Program-made: the position numbers and the translations under genes
From: Anammoximicrobium sp032229885
GTDB lineage: Bacteria; Planctomycetota; Planctomycetia; Pirellulales; Pirellulaceae
Direction of reading: 5' to 3'
NCBI GenBank assembly: GCA_032229885.1
Contig: JAVYAJ010000287.1
Location: forward strand, 1-26,638
Length of the DNA: 26,638 nucleotides
Shown: one piece after another, positions 1 to 11,300 of the stretch
Numbering within the stretch: position 1 is the stretch's first letter
How the letters are laid out: every line of letters begins with the position of its first letter
The notes under the pieces: generated by a model
Database searches by the model: none
Told to the model about the DNA's origin: nothing
What the model saw: only the letters and a program-made list of their open reading frames with translations

Positions 1-174
1 AGCCTGGGGCAACGCCCCAGGAGTCAGAGATGATCGCAACCGTGTTGGCCGAAGGCCAACATCAACGTGTCACCGTGGCCCAGATGAATATGGCCTGCGG
101 CCAAAAGAGGCACGCGCGCGGCGCCAGCCCTGGGGCGTTGCCCCAGGCTACGGTGATCGGAGGCCTTCGGCCAA
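1..174. repeat. Cluster of GC-rich hairpins with two inverted-repeat families
   Basis: Five short hairpins with 3-nt loops lie here: 3-21 (8-bp stem CCTGGGGC, loop AAC), 43-61 (8-bp stem TGTTGGCC, loop GAA), 91-103 (TGGCC/GGCCA, loop TGC), 129-147 (CCTGGGGC stem, loop GTT) and 162-172 (GGCC, loop TTC). Bases 1-21 and 129-149 are perfect 21-bp inverted copies of each other. Bases 45-57 and 162-174 are perfect 13-bp inverted copies. A further 5-bp stem GCGCC/GGCGC with loop TATC is at 184-197. The order P-Q-P'-Q' resembles REP/BIME-type intergenic palindrome clusters. The element may continue left of the window. No protein-coding signal fits this stretch. Function is unknown. Confidence 0.75.
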
Positions 175-329
175 ACAGAATCGGCGCCTATCGGCGCTCA
201 AACGCGCAACAGTCGAAGCGGTCGTAGGTTAAGAAATTGACCGCGTCTGCCGGAACCTGCCAGGCCGACGCCATCCCGAATCCGGACGCCACGAACGCTG
301 GCGATGCACGCCGGGTCGCACCTGCGGCG

Positions 330-335
330 TATAAT
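330..335 (+). promoter_or_regulatory. Possible -10 box (TATAAT) for the nucleotidyltransferase-HD gene
   Basis: A perfect TATAAT occurs here, flanked by 5-bp inverted arms CGGCG (325-329) and CGCCG (341-345). No convincing -35 hexamer lies 16-18 bases upstream, so this is only a candidate. If real, transcription would start near 342. That excludes the upstream in-frame ATG at 304 and favours ATG 436, with a leader of about 95 nt. Outside these arms and the hairpin at 184-197 I see nothing recognisable in 175-435. Confidence 0.3.
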
Positions 336-435
336 ACATGCGCCGTTTGATGTCCGGCGAAACGGCATTGTCTATGTATGCAAAGACTGCCGGCCCCGTG
401 CCCCGTATGCCGCCGTGTCGCACGACACACCGACC

Positions 436-1590
436 ATGCCAGATGGAAACAGAGACTCCCGCCGATCGCGTCACGACGACGCACAGGCATCCGCTTCTCG
501 GCTTCGCCGCCACATCGCCTACGAAGCGGCTCGCCTGATGTACAGCCGCCAAGAGTCTGAATACTACCGAGCCAAACAAAAAGCGTCGCGCCGAATCGGT
601 CAGGGCTGGGTCAAGCCGGCGGATCTGCCGAGCAACGCCGAGATCCGCGACGAGATTCAAGCCATGGCCCGGCTGTACGAAGGCGAACGACGCGGCGAAA
701 ATCTGAAGGCCATGCGGCTCGAAGCGCTGCGGATGATGCGACTGCTGGGACGATTCCGCCCACGGCTGATCGGCAGCGTGCTGACCGGCCACATTCGGCA
801 AGGGTCCGATATCGACCTGCACGTCTTCTCCGACAGTGTCGAAGCCGTCGAACTGACGTTGGACGAGGAAGGCATGGTGTACGACGTCGAACGCAAGCTG
901 GTCCGCAAGCACGGCGACGAGCGGGTTTTCACGCACATTCACATCCGCGATCGCTTTCCCTTCGAGCTGACCGTCTACGCCTCGGGGCTGGCGCATTACG
1001 TCTTCAAAAGCTCGGTCACGGGCAAGCCGATCGAGCGGGCCAGCGTGACCGAGCTCGAACAGTTTCTACGACGCGAGTACCCGGACTTGGATCTGGCCGA
1101 GGCGGTGCGGGCGATCGCCGAACAGGTCGACCGTTTTCAGGTGTACGAGGCGCTGCTGTTGCCGTTGGAGAACGTCAAGCAGGATCTCCGCTACCACCCC
1201 GAAGGCGACGCGTTGTACCACAGCTTGCAGGTCTTCGATCTGGCCTGCGATGAACTGCCTTATGACGAGGAATTTCTGCTGGCCGCACTGCTGCACGATG
1301 TCGGCAAAGCCATCGATCCCGCGAATCACACCGCAGCCGCGCTCGAAGCCTTGACCGATCTGATCACGGAGCGAACGGCGTGGTTGATCGAACACCACAT
1401 GATCGCGCAGCAGTTGCTCGACGGCACGCTTGGCGCCCGCGCCCGTCGACGCCTGCAAGCCCATGACAGCTACGACGAGCTGTTGTTGCTCGCCCGCTGT
1501 GACCGTCGCGGCCGCCAGCCGGGGGTCGAAGCGTCCGAGTTGGAACAGGCCTTGGAATACATCCGCGATCTGGCCGTCCAGTTCGGCTGA
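436..1590 (+). CDS. Nucleotidyltransferase-fold plus HD-domain protein (function unassigned)
   Basis: A 384-residue protein. The N-terminal part is a minimal Pol-beta-type nucleotidyltransferase domain: G113-S114, then S124-D125-I126-D127 (the GS...SDID signature with two metal-binding aspartates), with E177 in the strand FELTVY as a plausible third carboxylate. The C-terminal part is an HD metal-dependent phosphohydrolase domain: H262, H287-D288 followed by VGK, the H320-H321 pair, and D356. The order NT then HD recalls tRNA nucleotidyltransferase/poly(A) polymerase relatives, but the protein is short and I see no clear tRNA-binding region, so the substrate is unknown. It is probably cytoplasmic, with no signal peptide or membrane segment. 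The frame is open from ATG 304. I prefer ATG 436 because residues upstream of it look non-conserved and a TATAAT lies at 330-335; GTG 415 is another option. No strong Shine-Dalgarno precedes any of them. It is convergent with the giant gene and has no visible operon partner. Confidence 0.85.
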   Translation: MPDGNRDSRRSRHDDAQASASRLRRHIAYEAARLMYSRQESEYYRAKQKASRRIGQGWVKPADLPSNAEIRDEIQAMARLYEGERRGENLKAMRLEALRMMRLLGRFRPRLIGSVLTGHIRQGSDIDLHVFSDSVEAVELTLDEEGMVYDVERKLVRKHGDERVFTHIHIRDRFPFELTVYASGLAHYVFKSSVTGKPIERASVTELEQFLRREYPDLDLAEAVRAIAEQVDRFQVYEALLLPLENVKQDLRYHPEGDALYHSLQVFDLACDELPYDEEFLLAALLHDVGKAIDPANHTAAALEALTDLITERTAWLIEHHMIAQQLLDGTLGARARRRLQAHDSYDELLLLARCDRRGRQPGVEASELEQALEYIRDLAVQFG

Positions 1591-1624
1591 GCCGCGGATT
1601 CATACGTCCGAGAGGACGCGGCTC
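1589..1624 (+). terminator. Terminator-like hairpin overlapping the stop codon
   Basis: GAGCCGCG at 1589-1596 pairs with CGCGGCTC at 1617-1624. Inside it, GTCC (1606-1609) can pair with GGAC (1614-1617) around a GAGA loop, sharing base 1617 with the outer stem. The outer stem includes the last two bases of the TGA stop codon. There is no T-tract after it on either strand, so it is not a canonical intrinsic terminator. It may still end transcription or protect the 3' end. Confidence 0.35.
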
Positions 1625-1690
1625 GAAACCAACGCCCGAATCTCAGACGCGCTCAGTCGATGCAAATCAATACCACGCTGGATGGGGATA

Positions 1691-1785
1691 CTGGAGGGCC
1701 ACGCTCCGTCGTGGCCGCCCCCGTGTAGCCGCCCCCGTGTGGATGCGACGCAGCGCGACGGACGCGACGGAGCGCGTCCCTCCAG
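1691..1785. repeat. Inverted pair of 26-nt hairpin repeats with compensatory changes
   Basis: Bases 1691-1716 (plus strand) and 1760-1785 (minus strand) are diverged copies of one 26-nt element starting CTGGAGGG. Each folds into a 7-bp stem with the same CTCCGT loop. The stems are GGCCACG/CGTGGCC in the first and GGACGCG/CGCGTCC in the second. Two stem positions differ and both are compensated (C:G to A:T and A:T to G:C). A 13-bp direct repeat, GCCGCCCCCGTGT, at 1714-1726 and 1728-1740 lies between the arms. This looks like a REP/BIME-type intergenic element between convergent genes. Apart from this and the flanking hairpins I see nothing in 1591-1942. Confidence 0.7.
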
Positions 1786-1841
1786 GGCGGCGTTCTTTTC
1801 CGTGGCCCCGCCCCGCCATCGCGTTTGCCATCATGTCGTGT

Positions 1842-1858
1842 CCAGATCGTTCATCTGG
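1842..1858 (-). terminator. Small hairpin downstream of the giant gene
   Basis: CCAGAT (1842-1847) pairs with ATCTGG (1853-1858) around a 5-nt loop, about 85 nt past the giant gene's stop codon. No T-tract follows it on the minus strand. It could mark the 3' end of the transcript, but the evidence is only the stem. Confidence 0.2.
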
Positions 1859-1942
1859 CAATCTGGGACGACTTCCCGTTTCATGTCCGATCAAGTCTGA
1901 TTGCTGGCACAGGTCAGCCCATCGCCACTGCGACCCGCCGGC

Positions 1943-2305
1943 TCATCCGAACAACGCCCCCAGCAGCGCGTCGGTTGCCGCGGCGCGTTCCGACTCGTCG
2001 CCGCGCCGCTTGGTCATCGCTCGCAGCGCAGACTCCAAATCGTCGTCCACCGCGTCCCAGCCCGCGAACGCGTCGCCCGGCGGCGCGGGCGCCGGTTCGG
2101 CGGCGCTCGCCCGACCTGCGTCGGCCAGCGCGTCGGCTCGGTCGGCCAAGACGCCGCCGGACGCCGCGCCAGCGTCGGCAATCGCCGTCGCGGTCCAAAC
2201 ACCGAACGGCGTTTCCGCAGGCGCCGGCGCACTGTGGCTGGTGGCAAGCGCCGCGTGAGCAAATTGAATCGACGCGGCACCGGAAGCGCTCTCGCCTTCG
2301 CCACC
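1943..2305 (-). other. C-terminal Ala/Pro/Asp-rich tail
   Basis: About 120 residues after the dockerin, rich in Ala, Pro, Ser and Asp, with no recognisable fold. The last part has an amphipathic acidic segment (AVDDDLESALRAM), a basic KRR, then a terminal helix TDALLGALFG. There is no LPXTG, no transmembrane segment and no PEP-CTERM motif. A dockerin followed by an acidic tail is, from memory, common in planctomycete secreted proteins. Confidence 0.6.
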
Positions 2306-5300
2306 GCCTGCGCCGAGCGAGTTCAAGCGGTTCACGACCGCCAACACATCCTCGGGCGTGATCCTGCCGTCGCCGGTCGGATCCAGGTACGGTGGTTTCG
2401 CGCGGCCCGGGGAAAGCGGGCCTGCGCCGTTCGCGTTCAGATAGTTGACCAGAATCAGGGCGTCGATCGGCGAGATCTTCCCGTCTCCGTTGACATCATG
2501 CCAGTCAGCCGGGTTTTGGTATTCAGGGCCAGAGATTCCGCTGACCACCACGGATACCGTCCCGACAGACGTTGCACCGCCTTCGTCGCGCACCGTGTAG
2601 GTAAAGCTATCGGTCAGTGTCTGCCCCGTCGCCAAGGCTCGCAGCGTTGGCGACGTCGTCGGATCGTAGGCAAACCCTCCATCGGCATTCATCTGAACCG
2701 CCGCGCCGCGCTGGCTGGTGATCGCTCCGGCCACCGCGCGCAAGGCGGCATCGTCGCCGTCCGGATCCACGTCGTTGGCCAGCGCGCCGGCGGCCGGCAC
2801 GGTCAGGACTTCCGTCGCCAGCGTCGCATATTGATCGGACCCGGCCACCGGCGGCGAGTTTGCCCCGGTCACGGTCACAGTGGCCGTAGCTTTGGTCCAC
2901 AGCCCCGAGCTATCCGCCACGACGAACGCAAACGTGTCCTTCATGGGCGGGTCGCCGGGCCGCATCGGGGCCAGCATCGGCGAGAAGCGCGGGTCGTAGA
3001 CGAACCGGCCGTCGGCGTTGATCGTCAGCGTGGCGCCCAACTGGCTAACCGTGTCCGAATTGCTCACCAGCACTTGGATCGGCTGGCCCTCCGGATCGGA
3101 CGCATTGCTCAGCAGGCCGGGGACGGCCGAGCCTGGCCCGCCGCTCAAGATCGCGTTGTCCGGCGTCGTGTAGGGGACGGTGCTGACCACCGGAGGATCG
3201 TTGACTCCCGTCACGATGATGGTCACGGTCGCCAGATTCGACGCCAACTGACCGTCCCAGGCCCGATAGGTAAAGGTGTCGGTCAGCGATTGTCCATCGG
3301 TCAACTGCTGGAAGGCAGGCACTCCGGTCGGATCGAAGACGAACGAGCCCTGCGCCGCGTCGATGACGACCGGCGCGCCGCGGGTGCTGACGAGGTGGTA
3401 CTGGCCGTCCCCATCCGGCGTGGCATTGTCGATAACGACCGATAGAACATCGCCGTCGACATCCACATCGTTCGCCAGAACGCCTCGGCCGGCGACCCGC
3501 AGCACCGTGTTCTCGTCGACGATCAACGGCGGATCCCCGACGCCGGGATCGTTCATCGCCACGGGAGCGTCGTTGACCGGATTGACGGTGATCTGGAACG
3601 ACCCGTTCGCGCCTTGGGGACCGGGCAGCCCCGTGTTGCCCCGGTCGTTGACGGCGACCGAGACCGTATCCGGGCCGAAATAATCCGGAGCCGGCAGATA
3701 CAGCACGCCCGCCGGATTGTTCAAGGTCGCGTTCAGCGCGCCGAGCGTTCCGGTGAGCACCACGTTCGCGGTCTCGTTGCCCACGATGTTGCCCAAGCCT
3801 AGACCGCCGGTGATGCCTGCGTTGACCCGCAACACCCCATGTTGCACGCTCAGCGTCACCTGCAACGTCGCGCCGGGCGTCTCGTTCGCGTCGATGTCGC
3901 TGACCGCGATCGGACCGACATAGGCCGACGTATCCTCGTCCAGCGCAAGCCCCACAGGCAGGACGACCGCCGGGGGATCGTTCATCGCCACGACGGTGAG
4001 GTTCACCGTCCGCGAGATCGTCGACGGGCTCAGCGGATCAGCGATCCCCGTCTGCCCGCCATCGCTGACGGTGGCCACCAACGAGTCGGCGCCGTTGAAG
4101 TTCGACGCCGACAGATAGCTCAGGCCGTGCGTCGCGGCGAACGTCGCGTTGATCTGAGCGGGCGTTCCCGACAGGCTCACCACGGCCGTTCCGTTGCCGG
4201 CAATGTCGGCCGCCGTCAGTCCGCCGCCGATGTTCGTCGCTACGGTCAGCGCCCCATGGGCGACCTGCAGGGTCATGTCCAGCCGCCCACCCGGCAGCGG
4301 TGTTTCATCGACGTCGATGTCGCTGACCACAATGCCGCGAATATCGCCCGGTTCGTCCTCGTTCACCGAGACGCTGGTCGGGGCGGCGATCTGCGGGCCG
4401 TCGTTGACGGCCACCACCGTCACGGTGACGGTGCCCGTCGCCTCGCGAGGATCCGCCACGCCGTTGGTCAGGCCATTGTCCCGGACGCGATACGTGAACG
4501 TATCGATTCCGTTGAAGTTCGCCGGCGGCGTGTACGTCACAATGCCGCTGCTGAGCGTCACGACGCCGCCCGCTGCGCTGGACGGACCGACGCCCGCCAG
4601 CGTCAGCGTCTGCCCCCGCTCGTCGTCCATCGTCCCGGCCGGCGCTGTCGGCCCGGGCGCGTCGTTGGCCAACAACTGTGCCGCCGTGAACGTCCGCGCC
4701 GTGTCTTCGTTGGTGACGCCCGAATCCGGCTGCGGCGCCGGTGGGTCGTTCACGGGCGTGATCGTGACGGTGACGACGCCAACGCCGGTTTTCGCCGGCG
4801 CGCCATCGTCGATGATCGTGTAAGTGAACGTCGCCGTGCCGTTGAAAAACGCCGGCGGCGTGTAGATCACGTTCGTCCCGTCGAAGGCCACGCTGCCGTG
4901 CGAAGGCACGCCGAACCCATCGGGCACGATGCTGATCGTCTGACTCGACTCGTTGGCCGGTCCGGGCGCATCGTTGGCCATCAGCACGCTGGCGGCGACC
5001 GTCAACGCGGGCCGCGCCGGGTCCGTCGGATGCCGTTCCACCATGGTCAGCGCATCGGGCCGCGCGAGCGGCGGATCGTTCACCGGGCGCACCTCGATGG
5101 CCACCGTGCCCGTCGTCTCCAACGGCCCACCGGCGCCAAAATTGCCCTGGTCGTTGGCCAGCACCACCAACTGGTCTGGGCCGAAGTAGTCCTGCAAGCC
5201 GCGGTAAGTCAAGCCCGGTCGGACCCCGTCGCCGGCGAGCGTGGCGTTCAATTGGTCGGGCGTGCCCGTCATGGTCAACGCGGCCGTGCCGTTGCTCAAA

Positions 5301-8300
5301 ATCTGTCCGGCCGGCACGCCGCCCGTCACCTGGGTGCTGACGGTCAGCGTCCCATGCAGCGCGGTCAGCGTCACGCGGACCTGCCCCGTGCCCTCCAAGG
5401 CGTCGACATCCGTGACCGTGATCCCCAGCCCGCTCAGGCCCTGGTCTTCATCGACCTGGACCGGCTGAACCGCGGGAACCGTGACCACCGGCGGATCGTT
5501 GACCGCCGCGATGTTGATCTGGATGGTCTTGGTGTCCGTCTGCGGATCGTTGTTGCCGCCCGAGTGCCCCAGATCATTGGCCACAACCACAAGCGACTCG
5601 GCGCCGTTCCGGTCGGCAAAGGGCGTGTACCGCAGCCCGTTGGGGTCGGCCAGCGTGGCGTTGATCGCCGCCATGGGCGCCAGCAAGGTGACCGATCCAG
5701 TGCCGTTATCCTGGATTTGAGCCGCGGATAGACCACCGGGCACGCTCGGCGAGACGGACAGCGTTCCCAAGGTGGCGCCGAGCGTCACCTGGATGACGTT
5801 CGTTCCCGCGTCGGGGTCGGCCACCGAAATCCCGCGAATATCCAGCGTCCCATCCTCCGGCATGGTGCGCGTCGTGGGCACGGTCAATACCGGCGGGTCG
5901 TTCACCGAGGCGACGTTGATGGTCAAGGTGCGTTGCGCCAGGCCGACGCCGCCGGCGCCGGTCAGGCCTTGGTCGTTGGCGTCGATCCGCAACAGATCCT
6001 GTCCGAAGAACTGCGGGTTGGGCTGGTAGACCAGTCCGCCGGCGGCCGTCAAGGTTCGGTTGATCTCGTCCGGCGTCGCCGACAGGATCACCGTCGCCGT
6101 CCCGTTGCCCGAGATGTCGGCCGGTTTCAGATACGTCAGCCCCAAGTTGTCGCGCACGGTCAGCGTGCCGTGGCTCACGCGCAAGGTCACCAACAATTCG
6201 CCGCCCGGCGTCTCGACCACGTCCGGATCCAGGATTCGGACCTCGCGGATATTCAGCCCGCCGACCACGCCTTCGGTCGTATCGACGGCGGTCAGCGTAT
6301 CGGGCGTAAACATGATCTGGGGCGGGTCGTTGATCGCGCGGAACCGCAGATTGACGACGCGCACCACGTTCACGCCCCCCGCGCTGGGACCGCCGCCCGT
6401 GTTGCCTCGGTCGTTGACCGTGATCACGAGCGTAGTGCGCCCGTTGAAGTCCTGTCGCGGCGTGAAGACGGCGCCTTCGAGGGCCGCGTTCACGGCGGCC
6501 TCGCTGCCCCGCAGCGCGACGTTCCCCGTGCCGTTGCCGCTGTGGCTGACCAGGCCCGCCGTCGTCGCCAGCGTGAACGAGCCGTTGTTGGCCACGAGCG
6601 TGACGTTCAGCGAATTGTCGACGGATTCAGCCACATCCACGTCGGTGACGGCGATCCGCGTGTTGTTGGCGACCGAGAAGACCACGGGCATGTCCTCGTC
6701 GACGACGATCTCCGTGGCCTGCGTCGCCGCGGGCGCCGTGATGACCGGATCGTCGTTGATCGGATTCACGATGATCGCCACGGTCTGCGATACGTCGACG
6801 CCGCTCGCCGCGCCGGTGCGGCCGCCGTCGTTGGTGTGCACCGTCAAGTTCACGGGGCCGCCGTTGTTCAGGCTGTTGAAGTCCCCGTTGGGAACGGTGT
6901 ATGTCACCCCGGTCGCGGCCGCCAACGTGGCATTGATTTGGGCAATGCGGCCGACCAGCGCGATGCTGTGCGTGCCGTTGCCCGTGATATTGGTCACGCC
7001 GCCCGGCACGTTCGGGACGACGGTCAGCGTGCCCCGGCCGGCCGGAATCGAGAGCGTGACCGTTAGATCGGCGGGTCCCAACTCCTCGAAATCGACGTCT
7101 TGGACGCTGATTCCCGTGATCGCTCGCGAGGCGCCCGGACCTTCGTTCAACGTCTGCAGGCCGGGAACCGTGATCACCGGTAGGTCGTTCACCGGCCGCA
7201 CGGTGATCGCGACGGTCTCGGTGTCCGAGGTGACCAGCCCGCTGCCGGTTCGCCCCTGGTCGTCGGCGTGGACAGTCAAGATGACATCGCCGCCGGCCCG
7301 GTTGTTGTTGAAATTCCCGTCCGGGACGGTGTATGTGACGCCGCGCGGCAGTCGCAGGGTTTCGTTGATCTCGCTAGGCGTGCCGGTCAAGGTCACCGCG
7401 CGCGTGCCGTTGCCGCTGATCCGATTGCCGGGAACGCCCCCGACAACACCGGCCAGGACGTTCAGCGAGCCCTGTCCGGACGGGATGGACAGCGTCACGA
7501 CGACATGGCCCGGAGGCGAGGCGGCCGCGTCGACGTCGGTCACCCCGATGCCGTAAATCGGCAGGCTCTGACCCGGCCCTTCGTCCAGCACGTGCGGCCC
7601 GACGGGGACCGTGACCACGGGCGGATCGTTGACGGCCGCCACGGTGATCGGAATCGTCACGGTGTGCGACAGACTCGGCCCGCCCCCGCTGTTGCCGTGG
7701 TCCTGCACCGAAGCGACCAACCGCAGCGTTCCGTTCCAGTCCGTGGCCGGCAGGAAGTGCAAGCCCGTGGCGTCGATCAACGTGGTGGTGATCTTGGCCG
7801 GCGAGCCGGTCAGCGTGAGCTGGGCCGTGCCGTTGCCCGTCAGCGTGCCGTTGCCCGTGACGGGCGTGGGATCCAGGCCGCCGGAAACGTCGGTCCGCAC
7901 CGTCAACGTGCCGGCCGTCGCCAACGGCGCTCCGTTGTTGTCGGTCAACCGCAGCACGACCGTCACCGCCTGTTTGGGATCGACCGGCGTTTCGTCCGCA
8001 TCGACGTCGGTCACGATCAGCGGGATGTAAAAGTGCGGGTCGTCCTCGTTCAGCGTCTGAGGCCCGGGCGAGCCGATCGCCGGCGGATCGTTGACCTGCA
8101 GGACCGAGATCGTCATCGTCGCCTCGGCTTGCTTCGGCCCGCCAGAACCGACGTTCCCCAAGTCGTTGACGTTGACCACCAAGCGCTCTTTCGGGCCCGG
8201 CGGACCGGCCACGCTGTAATCGTTGAAGTTCGGCAGCCCGCGGTACACGATGCCCGTGGCGTTGCCCAGCGTCGTGTTGATCGCCTGCGGAGTCCCCGTC

Positions 8301-11300
8301 AACGAGACCGAGCTGGTCCCATTGTTCGTGATCCCGCCAAATGTCACGCCGCCGGTGACGTTGGTATTGACCGTGATCGTCCCGTGCAGCGCCGTTAGGG
8401 TGACACGCAGCGTTACGGGTGCGTACATCGCATCGGCGGCGTCGCCGACAACGATTCCCGGCAACGCCAAATTCGTGTCTTCGTACACGGTATAAAAAGC
8501 ACCTGGAACGCTCACCGTCGGCGGATCGTTCACGGGCCGCACGGTCAGGTTGATCGTCCGCCTGACGTCCACGCCGCTGCTCCACACCGTGGGGTTGCTC
8601 GGGTCCCAACCGTGGTTCCCCAAGTCGTTGACGGTGATCACCAGGCGATCCGACCCGTTGTAGTTCGGCTCGGGCAGATATTTCAGCCCATTCAGTGCGC
8701 CGTTGATGGCAGCCTGGCTGCCTTCGAACGCCACCGTCTGCGTGCCGTCGCCGCTGACGTTCGTCAGCCCGGCGAGCGTGCCGAGCGTCAAGCCGCCCTG
8801 CAGCACGGACATCGTCACCCTCAGGGATTCCACAACGGCCTCGGCCGCGTCCGGATCGAAGACGGTGATCCCGTTGCCGCCGCTGGACGAGAACGTCAGC
8901 GCGACGTCTTCGTCGGTCGCTTGCGCCGACGACGGAACGGTCAGGACCGGTGGGTCGTTGATCGGCCGCACGGTGATCGTCAGCGTATGCGCCACGGACG
9001 TGTCCTGGCCGCCATTGGCCGTGCCGCCGTCGTCGCGCAAGACCACCTCGACGTGCGCTTCGCCGTTGGCGTTGGCGGCGAGCTGGAAGGTCAGGGTTCC
9101 CGTCGTCGGATCGAGCGTCGGAAGGATCGCAAAATCCGCGGCCGTCAGCGTGCCCGTGTTCAACACGGTCGCGATGAACTGGAGCGACTGGATGTGTTCG
9201 TCGGTCGCCGTCGCCGGCCCCGGCGCCATGCCCGTCGCCCACGCGACCGCGGATTCCTGGCCGCCGTCCTCGTCGACGACGAGATCGCCGCCGGCCGTGA
9301 AAATCGGCGCGTCGTTGACCGGGGCCACCGTGACGGTAACCGTATCGCTGACGCTGGTCAGCGTCTGGTCCGTTGCCGTCAGGATCAAGACCACCCGCCC
9401 GTTCTGGTCCGGCAGATAGTCGAGCGTCAGTTCCGAACCGTTCAGATCGTGCGTCAACGGCACAACCGTGGCCAGGCGAACCGGCGAATACGCGCCCGGG
9501 TCCGTCGCCGTCAGATCCGTCGCCGGATCGCCGCGCAGAATTGTGGCGCTCAGCAGCGCGGCGGCGAGCGGATCGGCGTTGATCGCGTCGATCAATTGCT
9601 GGGCTGTCGTCGGATTCGCGGGATTGGTGTTGATGTCTACGCTGACCACGCTGCCGGAAACGGTCACGGACGGGCCGCTGGCGTCGCCATGATTGCTGGC
9701 CTCGACCACCAGTCGCAGAGCGTTGCCCGCGGGGCCGGGCTGGTTGGCTTCCACCCGGACGTGAACCGCGCCGTCGGTTCCCAAGTCGGTGACGGCGGTC
9801 GCAAACCCCAACACGGTCGCCGAGTAGACCAGCTTGTCGCCGTTGCCGTTGTTGATGTCGACGTCGGCAAACATGCCCTGGAGATTCAGGACCGTGGGCA
9901 GCGCATCCTCTAGGACGGAAAAGTCCGCTTGCGGCGACACCAAGGTCGGCGGCGAGTTGGTGATGATCCGGATTCGGTAATCCTCGACTTCGCCGCCGAC
10001 GCCCAAGCCCGACGGCGTCAGGCCGCCGCTCGGGCTCAGCCGAAATCGCGCGTAGGTGTAGAACGGGATCTGCGCGTCGTCGACGCTTTCGGGGGTGGTG
10101 ATCGTCAGCCGATTCTCGCCCGCAAATACCGGTTGGTTGACGAACACCTGCTCGCCCGCGTCGAACTGGCCGTTGCCGTTCCAGTCCACCCAGGCGTCCA
10201 GCAGGCCGTTGCCCGACGCGGTCACCGTGATCGGCGTCCCCAGGCCTTTGACGAACACGCTCTCGAACCGCACGCCGTCCTCGTCGCTGGTCAAGCCGTG
10301 CAAATCGGCATGGGGCACGAGCGAGACCAGCGAGCCGGAACTGCTGGCCGTCAGGCCCCGCAACACGCCGTCGGCGACGGCGGCGGCGATCGCCGTCGCG
10401 ATGTTGGCCGCCGTGGTTGCGGCGTCGCCGCCCAGCGCCACGCGGCGATGGGTGGTGTTGGTCAACACGGAATCGTTGTCGAACTCGAAGACCACGCTGC
10501 GCCCGGCGCCGTCCGACATGCGGAACGTGTCGCCGTCGATCAACAGCGCGTACGCCGAGGCGTCGATCCGCACGGGCAGCCGCTGGTCTGGCTGCAAACC
10601 ACCGCCCAACGTGATGTTGTCGGCGCCGGTGACCTGGACGACGCCGTTGCCCACGTGCGTCGCGACGACCCCGGCCAGCGTGCCCAGCGCCGCTTGTTCA
10701 CGGATGGCGTCGACAATCCGCCGCGCCACGATCTCGGGCGTCTCGCCCGGATAATACACCAGCGAAACGGCCGGCGGCGCTACGACGCTGCCGCCCGCCA
10801 GGTTGAACGTGAACGGGAGGCTGGTCGCGCTCGTTGCCAGCGTGAAGCTTCCCAAGTTGCTGATCTGAGCCTCGTCGCCCGCCAACGGATTGCCGGGCAC
10901 GCGGAAACTGAGCGGCGCGTTGCCGTCGAGCGACAGGCCGGCGCCGATGCTGATGGCGGCTGCGCCGCTCACGCCCAACAATCCATCCTTCAGCACGACC
11001 GCCGTGACGCCCGTCAGATCGCCGCCCGCAACCGCCGTCGCGATCGCCGCGGCGACGCTGTGGGCGATCTGTTCGGGGCTGTCGCCGACCGCGTAAACCA
11101 CCGGATGGAACGCGGGCGGCAGCGAACCGCTGGTGTCCATCGTGAACGTCGCCGTCTGCACGCCGTCGCTGATCTCGAACGTGCCGTTGTCGACGATGTG
11201 CCAGCCGTCCGGCACGCGCAACACGGCCATCGGCAACGGCGCCAGGCTCACCGGCAACGAGCCCGACAGGTCCACCGTGCCGCCGGCGTCGTCGCCGTCG

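Noticed and set aside
30..227. Small plus-strand frame of 65 codons
   Set aside because: It is made almost entirely of the hairpin repeats, so the peptide reflects palindromic DNA rather than a gene.
237..242. TTGACC as a -35 box
   Set aside because: Close to the consensus, but no -10-like hexamer lies 16-18 bases downstream, and it is too far from the TATAAT at 330.
2306..2510. Evidence for a cellulosome
   Set aside because: A dockerin alone is not enough. No glycoside hydrolase, cohesin or scaffoldin is visible in the window.
2530..9960. Possible CRISPR array or DNA satellite
   Set aside because: The 330-460 nt periodicity comes from diverged protein repeats in one open frame. There are no short identical repeats with unique spacers.
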